Assembly: GCF_034521165.1 (NCBI RefSeq)
Contig: NZ_JAXHMV010000008.1
Location: 496,001 to 560,000, forward strand
Direction of reading: 5' to 3'
Length of the DNA: 64,000 bases
Source of the DNA: Thiohalophilus sp.
Lineage (GTDB): Bacteria > Pseudomonadota > Gammaproteobacteria > UBA6429 > Thiohalophilaceae
Positions 16,598-25,992 of this stretch are shown piece after piece. A model generated the notes under the pieces. It ran no database searches, was not told where the DNA came from, and saw only the letters and a list, made by a program, of their open reading frames with translations. Both the position numbers and the translations under genes were made by a program. Positions within the stretch are counted from its first letter, which is position 1; each line of letters starts with the position of its first letter.

Positions 16598-17814
16598 ATG
16601 CAGACCAACCTGAGCCAACAGTATTTAGAGACCCCCAGGGACAGGAAGCCAACGACATCCTGCGCGCCTGTGTGCATTGCGGTTTTTGTACCGCCACCTG
16701 CCCGACCTATCAACTGCTGGGGGATGAACTGGATGGGCCGCGTGGACGGATTTATCTTATCAAGCAGGTGCTGGAGGGGAATGCGGTCACGCACAAAACC
16801 CAGCAACATCTGGATCGGTGTCTGACCTGCCGGGCGTGTGAGACCACCTGCCCGTCCGGCGTGCGTTACGGCCGGCTGGCGGAGATCGGCCGCGAACTTG
16901 TCGAGGAGAAGGTTGGGCGCGGCAAGTTCGAAACCCTGCAGCGCTGGCTATTGCGCAAGGTGGTCCCTTATCCAAAACGTTTTGCGCCGTTGGTCAGAGC
17001 CGGTAATCTTTTCAGGAACGTCATGCCGGCTGCGCTGCGCAATCAGATACCGACACTGCAAACCCCCATATCGAGACCCGAGCAAACGCATGCGCGCAAG
17101 ATGCTGGTACTTGAGGGCTGCGTGCAGAGTGTTTCCACCCCCAATACCAATGCCGCCGCCGCACGGGTGCTGAACAGGCTGGGTATTGAATTGATCAGCG
17201 CCGAGCGGGCGGGCTGTTGCGGCGCGGTCAGCCATCATCTGTCGGCGACAGAAGAGGGGCTGGATTTTATGCGCAGCAACATCGCCGCCTGGTGGTCCCA
17301 TATTGAAGCCGGTGCCGAGGCGATCGTCATCACCGCCAGCGGCTGCGGCGCCATGGTCAAGGAGTACGGCGATCTGCTCAAACATGATCCCGCCTGGGCC
17401 GAACAGGCCGCGCGGGTCAGTGACCTGACCCGGGATATCAGCGAAGTGCTGCGTGACGAGGATCTGTCGCAGCTGGATAACAACTCGGGCTACAGCAAGG
17501 TGGCCTTTCACAGCCCCTGCACCCTGCAGCATGGCCAGCAGGTACACGGTGTGGTGGAAACGATTCTGCAAAACGCCGGCTTCACCCTTACCGCGGTACC
17601 CGACGCCCATCTGTGTTGCGGCTCCGCCGGGACCTACTCGATCCTGCAGCCGGCGCTGTCGCAACAACTACTGGATAACAAACTCACCGCCCTGCAAGGT
17701 GATGAGCCGGATGTGATCGCTACCGCCAATATCGGTTGTCAGATGCACCTGGCCAGCAAAGCCGGCAAGCCGGTGAAACACTGGATTGAACTGCTCGACA
17801 CGGCGGATCAATAA
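16598..17814 (+). CDS. glcF: Glycolate oxidase iron-sulfur subunit GlcF, with an apparent frameshift
   Basis: Iron-sulfur subunit that takes electrons from GlcD/GlcE to the quinone pool. The true start is the ATG at 16598 after AAAGG, giving MQTNLSQQYLETP. The frame then slips at a C5 run (16632-16636); one extra C would continue directly as QGQEANDILRACVHCGFC, which is what the family shows. Two clusters, CVHCGFCTATCP and CLTCRACETTCPSG, and the two CCG domains (AGCCGAVSHH, LCCGSAGTYS) are intact. The frameless alternative start at 16516 would translate repeat sequence and is rejected. The deletion is probably an assembly error, as in pgk. Confidence 0.92.
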
Positions 17815-17841
17815 TTCCCCGGGACAATCCGGCCAACGACT

Positions 17842-18441
17842 ATGTTCGATTCACTGATCCGTCAGATCTATCGTCACCCTTACCTCTTTTACCTGGTGTT
17901 GTTGACTCTGGGGCTGTTGACCTATTTCTTGCTGGATTACTGGATAGTCGATCTCGAGGCGCGTGACGGTCGCGGCCGCACGCCGTTATACCTGGCGGCG
18001 GAACAGGGCGATCTGGAAACCGTCCGGCGCCTGCTCGACAAGGGCGCGATGGTCGATGCCCGGGACAATTGTCTCTGGACCCCCCTGATGCGGGCCGCGC
18101 AAAACGGCCATCTTGCCGTGGTGCAGGCCCTGTTACAGGCCGGGGCCGATATCAATGTGAAGGACAAGGATGGCTACCATGCGCTGACCGCCGTGGTCAT
18201 TACCAACCAGGTGGCGATGCTCGAATACCTGATCGAGCAGGGGATTGCGCTTGATGCGCAGGACGATGAGCGAGGCTGGACGGCCCTGATGTGGGCGGCC
18301 AGTGAAGGGCGGGGGAAAATGGTCGAAATACTGCTGGAAAACGGTGCAGACAGGGCAATACAGAGTATCGATGGTAAAACCGCCCTTGATCTGGCGCTGG
18401 AACACCACCATGTTAAAATCGCCACACGGCTGGCAGAATAA
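17842..18441 (+). CDS. Membrane-anchored ankyrin-repeat protein
   Basis: A 199-residue protein with one N-terminal membrane segment (PYLFYLVLLTLGLLTYFLLD) followed by about five ankyrin repeats of 33 residues, each with the G-TPL-AA-G motif (GRTPLYLAAEQGD, WTPLMRAAQNGH, GWTALMWAASEGR, GKTALDLALEHH). Ankyrin repeats bind other proteins; the partner is unknown. It follows glcF by 27 bases on the same strand but no functional link is evident. Confidence 0.85.
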   Translation: MFDSLIRQIYRHPYLFYLVLLTLGLLTYFLLDYWIVDLEARDGRGRTPLYLAAEQGDLETVRRLLDKGAMVDARDNCLWTPLMRAAQNGHLAVVQALLQAGADINVKDKDGYHALTAVVITNQVAMLEYLIEQGIALDAQDDERGWTALMWAASEGRGKMVEILLENGADRAIQSIDGKTALDLALEHHHVKIATRLAE

Positions 18442-18503
18442 CCGTTCTTGAACGGTGCTGGCGATCTTGTGCATCAGGTACCCCGGTAAATCATGCCGGG
18501 TAC
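18440..18503. other. Two small hairpins between ankyrin gene and methyltransferase
   Basis: ACCGTT-CTTG-AACGGT at about 18441-18456 and GTACCCCGG with CCGGGTAC at 18478-18503 are consecutive stem-loops. Neither has a T-run, so terminator function is uncertain. Confidence 0.35.
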
Positions 18504-18550
18504 TGCTCAGATTGGAGTATCACACACTGACGTTATAAGAGAAGTAAATC

Positions 18551-19153
18551 ATGGCAGATCTATTTGAAGAAAAGGCCCGGGATTGGGATACCAACGAGAT
18601 GATTACAGCACTGTCGTCCGGCATCGGCTCGGCGATTGTCGAGCGTATCCCGTTGAATTATGAAATGGCCGTCATGGACTTCGGTGCCGGCACCGGCTTG
18701 ATCAGCGCGCATCTCGCGCCGCATGTCAACAATATCACGGCGGTGGATGTTTCCGAGTCGATGCTGGAAAAGCTCGCCGCCAAGCCGGAGTTACAGGGCA
18801 AGGTGGAAGTCTGTTGTCAGGATATTCTCGAAGAACCCCTGAACAGGGAGTTTGATCTGATCGTCAGTGCCATGGCCCTGCACCATGTGGAAGACACCGA
18901 AAAACTGTTCCGGCGCTTTGCCGATATCCTCAGGCCCGGCGGACGGGTCGCCCTGGCGGATCTGGACAAGGAGGACGGCACCTTCCACCCGGCCGACGTG
19001 GAAGGGGTCTTCCACCACGGTTTCGAGCGCGACGCCCTCGAGTCGTTAATGCGCGAGCAGGGTTTTACCGATATCCGATTTACAACCGCCCATGTGGTCA
19101 ACAAGGAAGAAGGGGAATACCCCATTTTTCTGGTAACTGCCAGCTACGGATGA
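18551..19153 (+). CDS. Class I SAM-dependent methyltransferase
   Basis: A 200-residue methyltransferase of the Methyltransf_11/25 type. The SAM-binding motif I is VMDFGAGTGLISAHLAP, followed by the acidic post-I ITAVDVSESMLEKL and motif IV DLIVSAMALHHVED. Later comes LRPGGRVALADLDKEDGTFH. The substrate is not identifiable. Convergent with the CDF transporter gene, from which it is separated by a palindromic repeat. Confidence 0.85.
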   Translation: MADLFEEKARDWDTNEMITALSSGIGSAIVERIPLNYEMAVMDFGAGTGLISAHLAPHVNNITAVDVSESMLEKLAAKPELQGKVEVCCQDILEEPLNREFDLIVSAMALHHVEDTEKLFRRFADILRPGGRVALADLDKEDGTFHPADVEGVFHHGFERDALESLMREQGFTDIRFTTAHVVNKEEGEYPIFLVTASYG

Positions 19154-19154
19154 T

Positions 19155-19304
19155 TTATAACAGAGTGCCGGTACTAAACAGGATTATTATAAAAGCTTTA
19201 CCACGAAGGCACGAAGACACGAAGAAAATAATTTATAGATTTCGAGTCTTCGAGACTTCGTGGTGAAAAAACGGGCCAGGCCGATATGGCTCTGTTAGTT
19301 ATAA
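19155..19304. repeat. Nested palindrome between convergent genes
   Basis: The inner period-8 arms of the CACGAAG type (19198-19226 and 19240-19270) are enclosed by outer arms TTATAACAGAG and CTCTGTTAGTTATAA (about 19155 and 19288-19304). The right outer arm covers the stop codon of the minus-strand transporter. The position between two gene ends would suit a bidirectional transcription stop. Confidence 0.8.
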
Positions 19305-20198
19305 ACTGCCCGGGCTGGCCAGCTTGCAGTAATCGTTGCCGGTTTCGTACTGCAGGGTGACGTGATCGATGCCGAAGCGGTGGTGCAGCTCGTCGCTGGC
19401 CCGTTGCACGAGCGAATCGTCATCCGGGAATTGCGGGACGACCAGATGGGCAGTGAGCGCGGTTTCGGTGGTGCTCATGGGCCAGATGTGCAGATCATGC
19501 ACTTCACTGACGCCGGGCAACTGAGCCAGGTAGTTCTCAACCTGGTGGGGATCAATGTTTTTCGGTACCGCATCGATGGCCAGGCCGGTGGAATCACGCA
19601 ACAGATCCAGTGTGCTGTAGAGTATCACCAGCGCGATAAGCAGACCGAGCAATGGATCGACCCACAGCCAGCCGGTGAACAGGATCACGGCACCGGCGAT
19701 TACCACGCCCAGTGAGACGCCCGCATCGGCGGCCATATGCAGAAAGGCGGCCTTGATATTGAGATCATCTTTCTGGCCACGGATGAACAGCAGCGCGGTG
19801 ACGGTATTGATCACCACACCGACGGCGGCGACGACGATCACGGTCATACCGTCGACCGGTTGTGGCTCGCTCAGGCGACCCAGCGCCTCCCAGGCAATCG
19901 CGCCTACTGCCACCAATAGCAGCATGCCACTCAACAGCGAGGCGAGAATGGTCAGGCGACGAAAGCCATAAGTCCGATAGGGCGTGGGCTCCTTGCCGGC
20001 CAGATAGATGGCGCCCCAGGCCAGCAGCAGGGTCAGCACATCGGAGAGGTTATGTCCGGCATCGGTGATCAACGCCAGGGAGTTGCCGAGGAAGCCGTAG
20101 ACAAACTCGATCACAACAAAGATCAGATTCAGGCTGATCCCCAGGGTGAAAGCGCGGTTGTAGCTATGCGGGGCGGGGTGATGGTGCGTGTGGGCCAT
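19299..20198 (-). CDS. Cation diffusion facilitator (CzcD/ZitB type)
   Basis: Inner-membrane proton antiporter that exports zinc or related divalent metals. The 299-residue protein starts with a histidine-rich MAHTHHHPAPHSY, then six membrane segments. The metal-site motif ALITDAGHNLSD in helix II has the HxxxD arrangement, and AAFLHMAADAGVSLGV in helix V has the second. The cytoplasmic C-terminal domain (EVHDLHIWPMSTTETALTAH) is complete. The HD-rather-than-DD pattern in helix II suggests zinc/cadmium specificity by family knowledge. Confidence 0.93.
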   Translation of the reverse strand: MAHTHHHPAPHSYNRAFTLGISLNLIFVVIEFVYGFLGNSLALITDAGHNLSDVLTLLLAWGAIYLAGKEPTPYRTYGFRRLTILASLLSGMLLLVAVGAIAWEALGRLSEPQPVDGMTVIVVAAVGVVINTVTALLFIRGQKDDLNIKAAFLHMAADAGVSLGVVIAGAVILFTGWLWVDPLLGLLIALVILYSTLDLLRDSTGLAIDAVPKNIDPHQVENYLAQLPGVSEVHDLHIWPMSTTETALTAHLVVPQFPDDDSLVQRASDELHHRFGIDHVTLQYETGNDYCKLASPGSL

Positions 20199-20279
20199 GA
20201 CGACAACTATCTATCATTAAAAGGGCGGCTGTCAATCATGCCGCGAGCAATGAAGTGTCGGTTATGCGGTTGAGACCGT

Positions 20280-22304
20280 TTAGACAAAATCCCGCGGTAT
20301 GACCGTGTCCCAGTTGGCCGAATAGACGCGTTTATCGCCTTCGTAAGCGTCGAGTTCGGCGCGCAGATAGAAATCACTTTCGGTCGAGGTCAATATGGTG
20401 CGAGTGACGGTTTTGACAAACCAGTCGCCGCGCCGGTAACTGCGTTCCCACAGGGTTTCGCCACGAACCGAGTTGAAGTCGTCACCCTGATAGGTATACC
20501 ACTCCAGTGCCTTGCGGCCCATCGCCAGATCGATGTCCCTGATATAGACAATACCGCTGTCGTTGATCACCTTGAGGGTCGAAAGATCGAGATCCAGATC
20601 CCGAATCACGCGCCAGTTGTGGTGTTCCGGCTCGATCATCTCGGTGACCAACGGCGGTGCCGCTTCCGGTTCGTCAAATGGACGCAGATTGTTATCGCTT
20701 TCCCGGGGCGCGCGCACCGGCAAAAAGGCGCGGCTGGGCCCGGCGATGACCTTGATCCGGGTGGACTGCGGTGCCGGCCAGGCCAGGGGCCAGTAAGAGG
20801 TGGACACCGCGATGCGCAGACGATGGCCGGCGGGGAAATGCTGGGCGACGTGGTTGAGCTGAATACGGACCCGGTATTGCTTGCCCGGCTGCAGTGGTTG
20901 CGGATGTTCCGAGTCCTCGCGATGGGTCAGATTCAGCAGACCATAGGTGACGCGCGCGGCTTTATTATCGGGCGCGATGTCGGAAAGCCGAACCGCCAGC
21001 ATGGCGACGGGTTTGTCCGGTATCACTTCCAGTTCGACGCAGGGGGCGCCGAGGATCTCGAAAGGTTCCTCCAGCGGCTCGCTGTCAAAGACCAGGGCGC
21101 CGCCATCCTCCTGGCGCTGATCGTGAGGCAGATCCGGCGCGGCGGCATAGGAGCACCATTTACCGGCAAACAGGCCGAGACCGAGCGGGGATTGCAGGTT
21201 ACGGGTTTCCTGCCCGGCGGTTTCATCGGCGGGGAGCAATTGGCGCGCCGGGGCAAGAATGAATTCCCGCTGTTCGATTTTTGCCGTCGGCCAATCATTC
21301 TCGGCAACCCAGCGACCGGGTCGCATATGATAGCGTGTCGTGGGCGGGACACTGTCCTGCATCCAGACCCGCAGCATCGGATCATCGTCAACACCGTTGT
21401 CGCGATCTTTTAACCATTTGTCCCACCAGCGCACCGCCTCCTGCAAAAAACCGATCGCCGGCCCGGGCTGGCCGATATGCGGATATTTGTGGCTCCAGGG
21501 GCCGATGAGTCCACAGCGGGGCCCGTTGAGGTTTTCCAGCAGGCGGAACACCGCATTGGAATAGCCGTCGGCCCAGCCGCTGACGGCCATCACCGGACAT
21601 TGCACGGCGGCGTAATCCTCGCAAATCGAGCCGTGCTTCCAGTAATCATCCCGGCGCTGGTGTTGCAGCCATTGCTCCAGCCACAGCCCGCTGCCGCGCA
21701 ACCGTTCGAACCACATATCCCGCCAGTTGTCACCGACCACGTCCGGATCGGGCGGGCAGGCGTTATAGGCGAACATGGTCGAGGCCCAGGAGAGGTTGTC
21801 GCCCAGCAGGCAACCGCCCATGTGGTGCACGTCGTCGGCATAGCGATCATCGGTGGAGCTGGCGGTAATGATCGCCTTGAGCTGCGGGGGCCGCATGGCG
21901 GCGATCTGCAGGCCGTTGAAGCCGCCCCACGAGATTCCCATCATCCCGACCTTGCCGTTGCACCACGGCTGGGCCTCCAGCCATTGCAGGATCGCCACAC
22001 CGTCGTCCAGTTCCTGTTGCAGGTATTCATCGCGCAGCACGCCTTCGGAATCGCCGCTGCCGCGCAGGTCAACCCGGACGCCGGCATAACCGTGGCCGGC
22101 AAAATAGGGGTAGATCTGTTCATCCCGGGCGCGGACCGAATCGCGCTTGCGATAGGGAATGTATTCGAGTATCGCCGGTACCGGTTGCTGTTCGGCATCT
22201 TCCGGGAGCCAGATCCGGGCCGCCAGGTGAATGCCGTCCGGCATGGGGATCCAGACATTTTCGATGGTTTTAACCTTGTGCGGAAATTCATTGACGATGC
22301 GCAT
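20280..22304 (-). CDS. CocE/NonD-family alpha/beta hydrolase (X-Pro dipeptidyl-peptidase type)
   Basis: A 674-residue S15-type serine hydrolase. The nucleophile elbow GISWGGFNG places the catalytic serine at residue 125; the preceding strand has VRVDLRGSGDSEG. The C-terminal half is the jelly-roll X-Pro/CocE domain (FPAGHRLRIAVSTSYWPLAWP). Enzymes of this family cleave esters or amides such as cocaine or N-acyl amino-acid derivatives, or proline peptides. There is no signal peptide, so it is probably cytoplasmic. It lies three bases downstream of an ATP-grasp gene, which suggests a paired function in making or cleaving an amide; substrate unknown. Confidence 0.88.
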   Translation of the reverse strand: MRIVNEFPHKVKTIENVWIPMPDGIHLAARIWLPEDAEQQPVPAILEYIPYRKRDSVRARDEQIYPYFAGHGYAGVRVDLRGSGDSEGVLRDEYLQQELDDGVAILQWLEAQPWCNGKVGMMGISWGGFNGLQIAAMRPPQLKAIITASSTDDRYADDVHHMGGCLLGDNLSWASTMFAYNACPPDPDVVGDNWRDMWFERLRGSGLWLEQWLQHQRRDDYWKHGSICEDYAAVQCPVMAVSGWADGYSNAVFRLLENLNGPRCGLIGPWSHKYPHIGQPGPAIGFLQEAVRWWDKWLKDRDNGVDDDPMLRVWMQDSVPPTTRYHMRPGRWVAENDWPTAKIEQREFILAPARQLLPADETAGQETRNLQSPLGLGLFAGKWCSYAAAPDLPHDQRQEDGGALVFDSEPLEEPFEILGAPCVELEVIPDKPVAMLAVRLSDIAPDNKAARVTYGLLNLTHREDSEHPQPLQPGKQYRVRIQLNHVAQHFPAGHRLRIAVSTSYWPLAWPAPQSTRIKVIAGPSRAFLPVRAPRESDNNLRPFDEPEAAPPLVTEMIEPEHHNWRVIRDLDLDLSTLKVINDSGIVYIRDIDLAMGRKALEWYTYQGDDFNSVRGETLWERSYRRGDWFVKTVTRTILTSTESDFYLRAELDAYEGDKRVYSANWDTVIPRDFV

Positions 22305-22307
22305 ATA

Positions 22308-23603
22308 TTATCCTCGTTCGGTATTCTGGATCTCGAAAGAAAGCATTTCCAGCGCGGTCTGATAGTTTGCCAGTAACTGTTTCAGGTTGTTCGCCCCCAT
22401 GAAAATGGTGGCAATTTCATAACTATAGCTGTCCTGATCGGGCAGATCACGTAACCACATGCCGGGCTGAACATGGATCTGTACTTCGGTACCGGGAAAA
22501 TGCTGCTTCAGCTTGTCGATCTCCGACGTGGTTGGAACACCTCTGATGTAACCATCCTGAAAATAACGCAGCATGAATTTGGCGGCGATTTTGTGTTTGC
22601 CTTCGCGGTAAGGAAAATCAGGTTTATGTCCAAGAGCGACCTCGACCATTACCGCATGATGGAATTCGCCATCGACCATTTTGAACAGCGGGCAATGCGA
22701 CTTGGAAATCCGGGTATTGATTTCAAGTAAATAAAGGCTGTCATTTTTTTCAGACCAGTAAAACTCGGCATTAAACGGCGAGTTGTCATAGCTAAAATAT
22801 AAAAGAACGTCCTGTATTGCCTGAGTCATGCGCTGTTTGATGTGGTCGGGAAGCGTTGATGGATATTGATAGCGCGAAAAAGAGCTGCGGTGTTTTCCAG
22901 CACGAATCGAGTCGACAATACCGTATACGGTTACCTGGCCCTTATGAACATACCCCTCAAGGGTGCATTGCCTGCCAGTGGATATAATTCCCTCGGCGAT
23001 GCAGTAATTGCCATCAAAAGGGGCGATGTGCGGGGGAATGTCTGCCTGTTTCAGGATAGCGTTAAATGGTTCGGCGAAGCGATGTATTCTCTCACGGATG
23101 ATAGCAAGGCTCTCGATCAGCGCATGGCGCTTATTGATGCGAAATCCGAGATGGGAAGAGGCGGCCTTGATCGGTTTTATCCAGAAAGGATAGGCAATTT
23201 CGATTTTATCTGCTGCGTCCACATCGAAGGGGTTCACCAGCTGAAACTCGGGTACCAGTTCGGGAACGACCTCAATTTGCAGGCAGCGGCTCCAGTATTT
23301 GTGTTCACACTTGAGCACGGCTTCCAGGCTCGGACCGGGCAGGTTATAGCGTCGACGGATTATCGGCAGAAGGGTACTGACCGGAAAGTCCCAGTAACCG
23401 ACGATGGCATCGATCGAGCCTTCGAAGTTGTCGAGCTTTGTATAGGCCTGTTGTAGCAGGTGCTCGATCGGCTCGCGGACAGGACGTTTTATCGCCTGAT
23501 AGGCAAGAAGACAGTGAAATTGATACTCATTCGCATGTCGCAGCGACTGCAGCTGGGCGAGATTGAAATCATCGAGCCCTACCACAAAGATATTCGAGGA
23601 CAT
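22308..23603 (-). CDS. ATP-grasp domain protein, putative carboxylate-amine ligase
   Basis: A 431-residue protein with an N-terminal pre-ATP-grasp domain (NIFVVGLDDFNLAQLQSL) and a central ATP-grasp fold: the lysine-bearing FWIKPIKAASSHLGFRI and the acidic metal-binding NAEFYWSEKNDSLYLLEINTRIS. ATP-grasp enzymes of this kind join a carboxylate to an amine through an acyl phosphate. The product is unknown. It is the first gene of a two-gene minus-strand unit with the CocE-like hydrolase. GC content is lower than in the hydrolase, so the pair may have mixed origin. Confidence 0.82.
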   Translation of the reverse strand: MSSNIFVVGLDDFNLAQLQSLRHANEYQFHCLLAYQAIKRPVREPIEHLLQQAYTKLDNFEGSIDAIVGYWDFPVSTLLPIIRRRYNLPGPSLEAVLKCEHKYWSRCLQIEVVPELVPEFQLVNPFDVDAADKIEIAYPFWIKPIKAASSHLGFRINKRHALIESLAIIRERIHRFAEPFNAILKQADIPPHIAPFDGNYCIAEGIISTGRQCTLEGYVHKGQVTVYGIVDSIRAGKHRSSFSRYQYPSTLPDHIKQRMTQAIQDVLLYFSYDNSPFNAEFYWSEKNDSLYLLEINTRISKSHCPLFKMVDGEFHHAVMVEVALGHKPDFPYREGKHKIAAKFMLRYFQDGYIRGVPTTSEIDKLKQHFPGTEVQIHVQPGMWLRDLPDQDSYSYEIATIFMGANNLKQLLANYQTALEMLSFEIQNTERG

Positions 23604-23688
23604 CTCGCCACTCCGGCATCCTTATCGAATACTCATTTTGAGGGCTTGCTGCGCGTAAACACAAGGGTGATTTTATATCGCTATTTTG

Positions 23689-24096
23689 CTAGTGGCTTTC
23701 TCTTTCCACGCAACGTTGAAAAGCCGGCAAATGATTCTCGCTGGAAGCCCGTTGCAGGTTTCGAAGCACGCGCTGGACATCCGGATAGTCGCTGCTGGCG
23801 GCAAGGAGACGATCATACATGGCGGCATTGTCGATCTCGGCGGCCACGCCGGCCTGGCAGGCGGCCAGAAGGGTGTCGGGTGTCGCGACTCGCTCTGGCC
23901 AGTGGTCCTCGGGCACACGCAGGCCGTAATTTTCAAACAGGAGCAGCAGGGCATCGATATGGCGTTGCTCCGCCTCCACGATGTTGCTGAAAGGCCGTAC
24001 GTCACCGAACTTTTCCAATACCCGGCGATAGGTGGCTCGGGCCTTGTATTCGTCCTCGATCGCCTCGGTCAATATTTCGTGCAGGGTCTGTGTCAT
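23689..24096 (-). CDS. DUF2202-type ferritin-like protein
   Basis: A 135-residue four-helix protein of the DUF2202 ferritin-like family. Likely diiron ligands are seen in the pattern EAIEDEYKA, EAEQRHIDAL, AAEIDNAAMYDRL and SSENHLPAF, i.e. one glutamate or histidine set per helix. The function of the family is not established; a metal or redox role is probable. It is separated from the SulP gene by 48 bases, on the same strand. Confidence 0.8.
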   Translation of the reverse strand: MTQTLHEILTEAIEDEYKARATYRRVLEKFGDVRPFSNIVEAEQRHIDALLLLFENYGLRVPEDHWPERVATPDTLLAACQAGVAAEIDNAAMYDRLLAASSDYPDVQRVLRNLQRASSENHLPAFQRCVERESH

Positions 24097-24143
24097 ACCG
24101 CGTGACTCGGTGAGTGTTTTATTCAGTTTAGCGTTTTTGTCTG

Positions 24144-25844
24144 CTATGACAATATACGTTGGCGTATTGTCGCCAGTCCACTGAGATATTCGAGCTTGTT
24201 TGGTTGCTCCTGAATCCCGGCGCGTGTCAGCTTGTCCTGCATCCGGGGGTGGAGGTTGGCAACCAGTACGGTAATGTTTTGCTGCTGCAGGCTGGTGATC
24301 AGGGACTCCAGGGCGACAACGCCGGTCATATCGATCATCTGCACATCGCTCATATCCAGCACCACGATATCAATGTTGCTGTTGACATGATGCAGGGTGC
24401 TGATGGCTTTTTCCGCAGCGCCGAAAAACAGGGCGCCATTGATATCATAGACCGCTACATTATCCGGAATATCCTGCAGATGCTCATGTTCCTCGGGATT
24501 GATCAGTTCGGCGCCGGTCAGGCTGGAGATGCGGCGAATGAACAAAATGGCGGCCAACACCAGCCCGGCCGCCACGGCAATCACCATGTCGAACAGCACG
24601 GTCAGGCTGAAACAGGCTAACAGTACGACGATGTCGCTGCGGGGTGCAACGCGCAGTATGTGAACGAAGTGGCGTGCCTCGCTCATGTTCCAGGCCACCA
24701 CCAGCAGCAGCGCCGCCAGTGAAGCCATCGGTACATAGCCAAGCAGGCCGGCCAGGCTGATCACAATTAATAAAATCACCAGGGCATGGATAATGGCGGC
24801 GATCGGGCTGCGGCCCCCGGCCCGGATGTTGGTGGCGGTGCGGGCGATGGCCGCGGTGGCCGGGATGCCGCCGAAAAAGGGTGCGAGGATATTGCCCAGC
24901 CCCTGACCGATCAATTCGGTATCGGGTTTATGGCGCGTGCCGGTCAGACCATCGGCGACGACGGCACACAGAAGTGACTCGATGGCACCGAGCATGGCCA
25001 CGGTGAAGGCCGACGGCAGCAGATCGCGGACCAGTTGCCATGACAGCCCGATGGGCTGACCATCGGCACCGGGCAGGTTCCAGGGTAGCAACGGTAGCGG
25101 CGGTGCCTGCGGGATACCCTGTTGCTGCATGCCATCAAGCAGGTAAGTGAACTGGGAATTAATGCTGGCGACACTGAACGATGGCCAGACGGATCCCAGC
25201 AGCCAGGCGGCGAGGGAACCCAGCAGCAGGGCCACCAGATGACCGGGAATCCGGCTTTTGAGGCGCGACCAGAACAGCAGAACGGACAGCGTGAGCAGGC
25301 CGATCAGCAGATCCGGCCAGTGGGTCGTGGGCAAGGCCTGCAGCAGAACGCCCATTTTCTCCAGAAAGTGTTGCGGCATCTCACCGGTCGCCAGACCGAG
25401 GAAGTCCTTGATCTGCAAACTGGCGATCACCACCGCGATACCGGCGGTAAAACCGATGGTCACCGGATAGGGGATGAACTGGATCAACCGCCCCATTCTG
25501 GCCACGCCCATAATAATCAGAATGAAGCCGGCCATGACGGTCGTGATCAGCAGCCCGCCGAGTCCATAGGTGTGGGTAATGGGTAGCAGGATTACCACGA
25601 AAGCGGCAGTAGGACCGGAAATGCTGAAACGGGAACCACCGCTCAAGGCAATGATCAGACCGGCGACAATCGCGGTGTAGAGTCCGTACTGGGGGGGTAC
25701 CCCGCTGGCGATGGCCAGCGCCATGGCCAGTGGAACGGCGATGATTCCGACCGTGATGCCAGCCAGCAGGTCGCTGCGCAGATCGGTCAGACGGTAATCG
25801 CGCAGCGCGGTGATGAGTGCATTGTGGTTCAGGTAAGCGCGCAT
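24144..25844 (-). CDS. SulP family inorganic anion transporter with STAS domain
   Basis: A 566-residue membrane carrier with the SulP signature near the N-terminus (VPLAMALAIASGVPPQYGLYTA), about 10-14 membrane segments, and a C-terminal STAS domain (DIVVLDMSDVQMIDMTGVVAL). SulP proteins move sulfate, bicarbonate or other anions. Which one applies here cannot be told from sequence. It is one of two SulP genes in the window; this one is not in the cbb cluster. The divergent neighbour is an MBL-fold hydrolase 148 bases away. Confidence 0.93.
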   Translation of the reverse strand: MRAYLNHNALITALRDYRLTDLRSDLLAGITVGIIAVPLAMALAIASGVPPQYGLYTAIVAGLIIALSGGSRFSISGPTAAFVVILLPITHTYGLGGLLITTVMAGFILIIMGVARMGRLIQFIPYPVTIGFTAGIAVVIASLQIKDFLGLATGEMPQHFLEKMGVLLQALPTTHWPDLLIGLLTLSVLLFWSRLKSRIPGHLVALLLGSLAAWLLGSVWPSFSVASINSQFTYLLDGMQQQGIPQAPPLPLLPWNLPGADGQPIGLSWQLVRDLLPSAFTVAMLGAIESLLCAVVADGLTGTRHKPDTELIGQGLGNILAPFFGGIPATAAIARTATNIRAGGRSPIAAIIHALVILLIVISLAGLLGYVPMASLAALLLVVAWNMSEARHFVHILRVAPRSDIVVLLACFSLTVLFDMVIAVAAGLVLAAILFIRRISSLTGAELINPEEHEHLQDIPDNVAVYDINGALFFGAAEKAISTLHHVNSNIDIVVLDMSDVQMIDMTGVVALESLITSLQQQNITVLVANLHPRMQDKLTRAGIQEQPNKLEYLSGLATIRQRILS

Positions 25845-25992
25845 TCAACTTTCGCAGAGTCGATACAGGCTTGAATTATAAATGATAGTGCAAGCATTGT
25901 CCTTAATAAGAAAGGTGTTTTCATTAGCCCGGCGATTTACGTCGACGATGACAGATATTATCATGTTCAATGATTATCCAGGAGAAAAGCCC

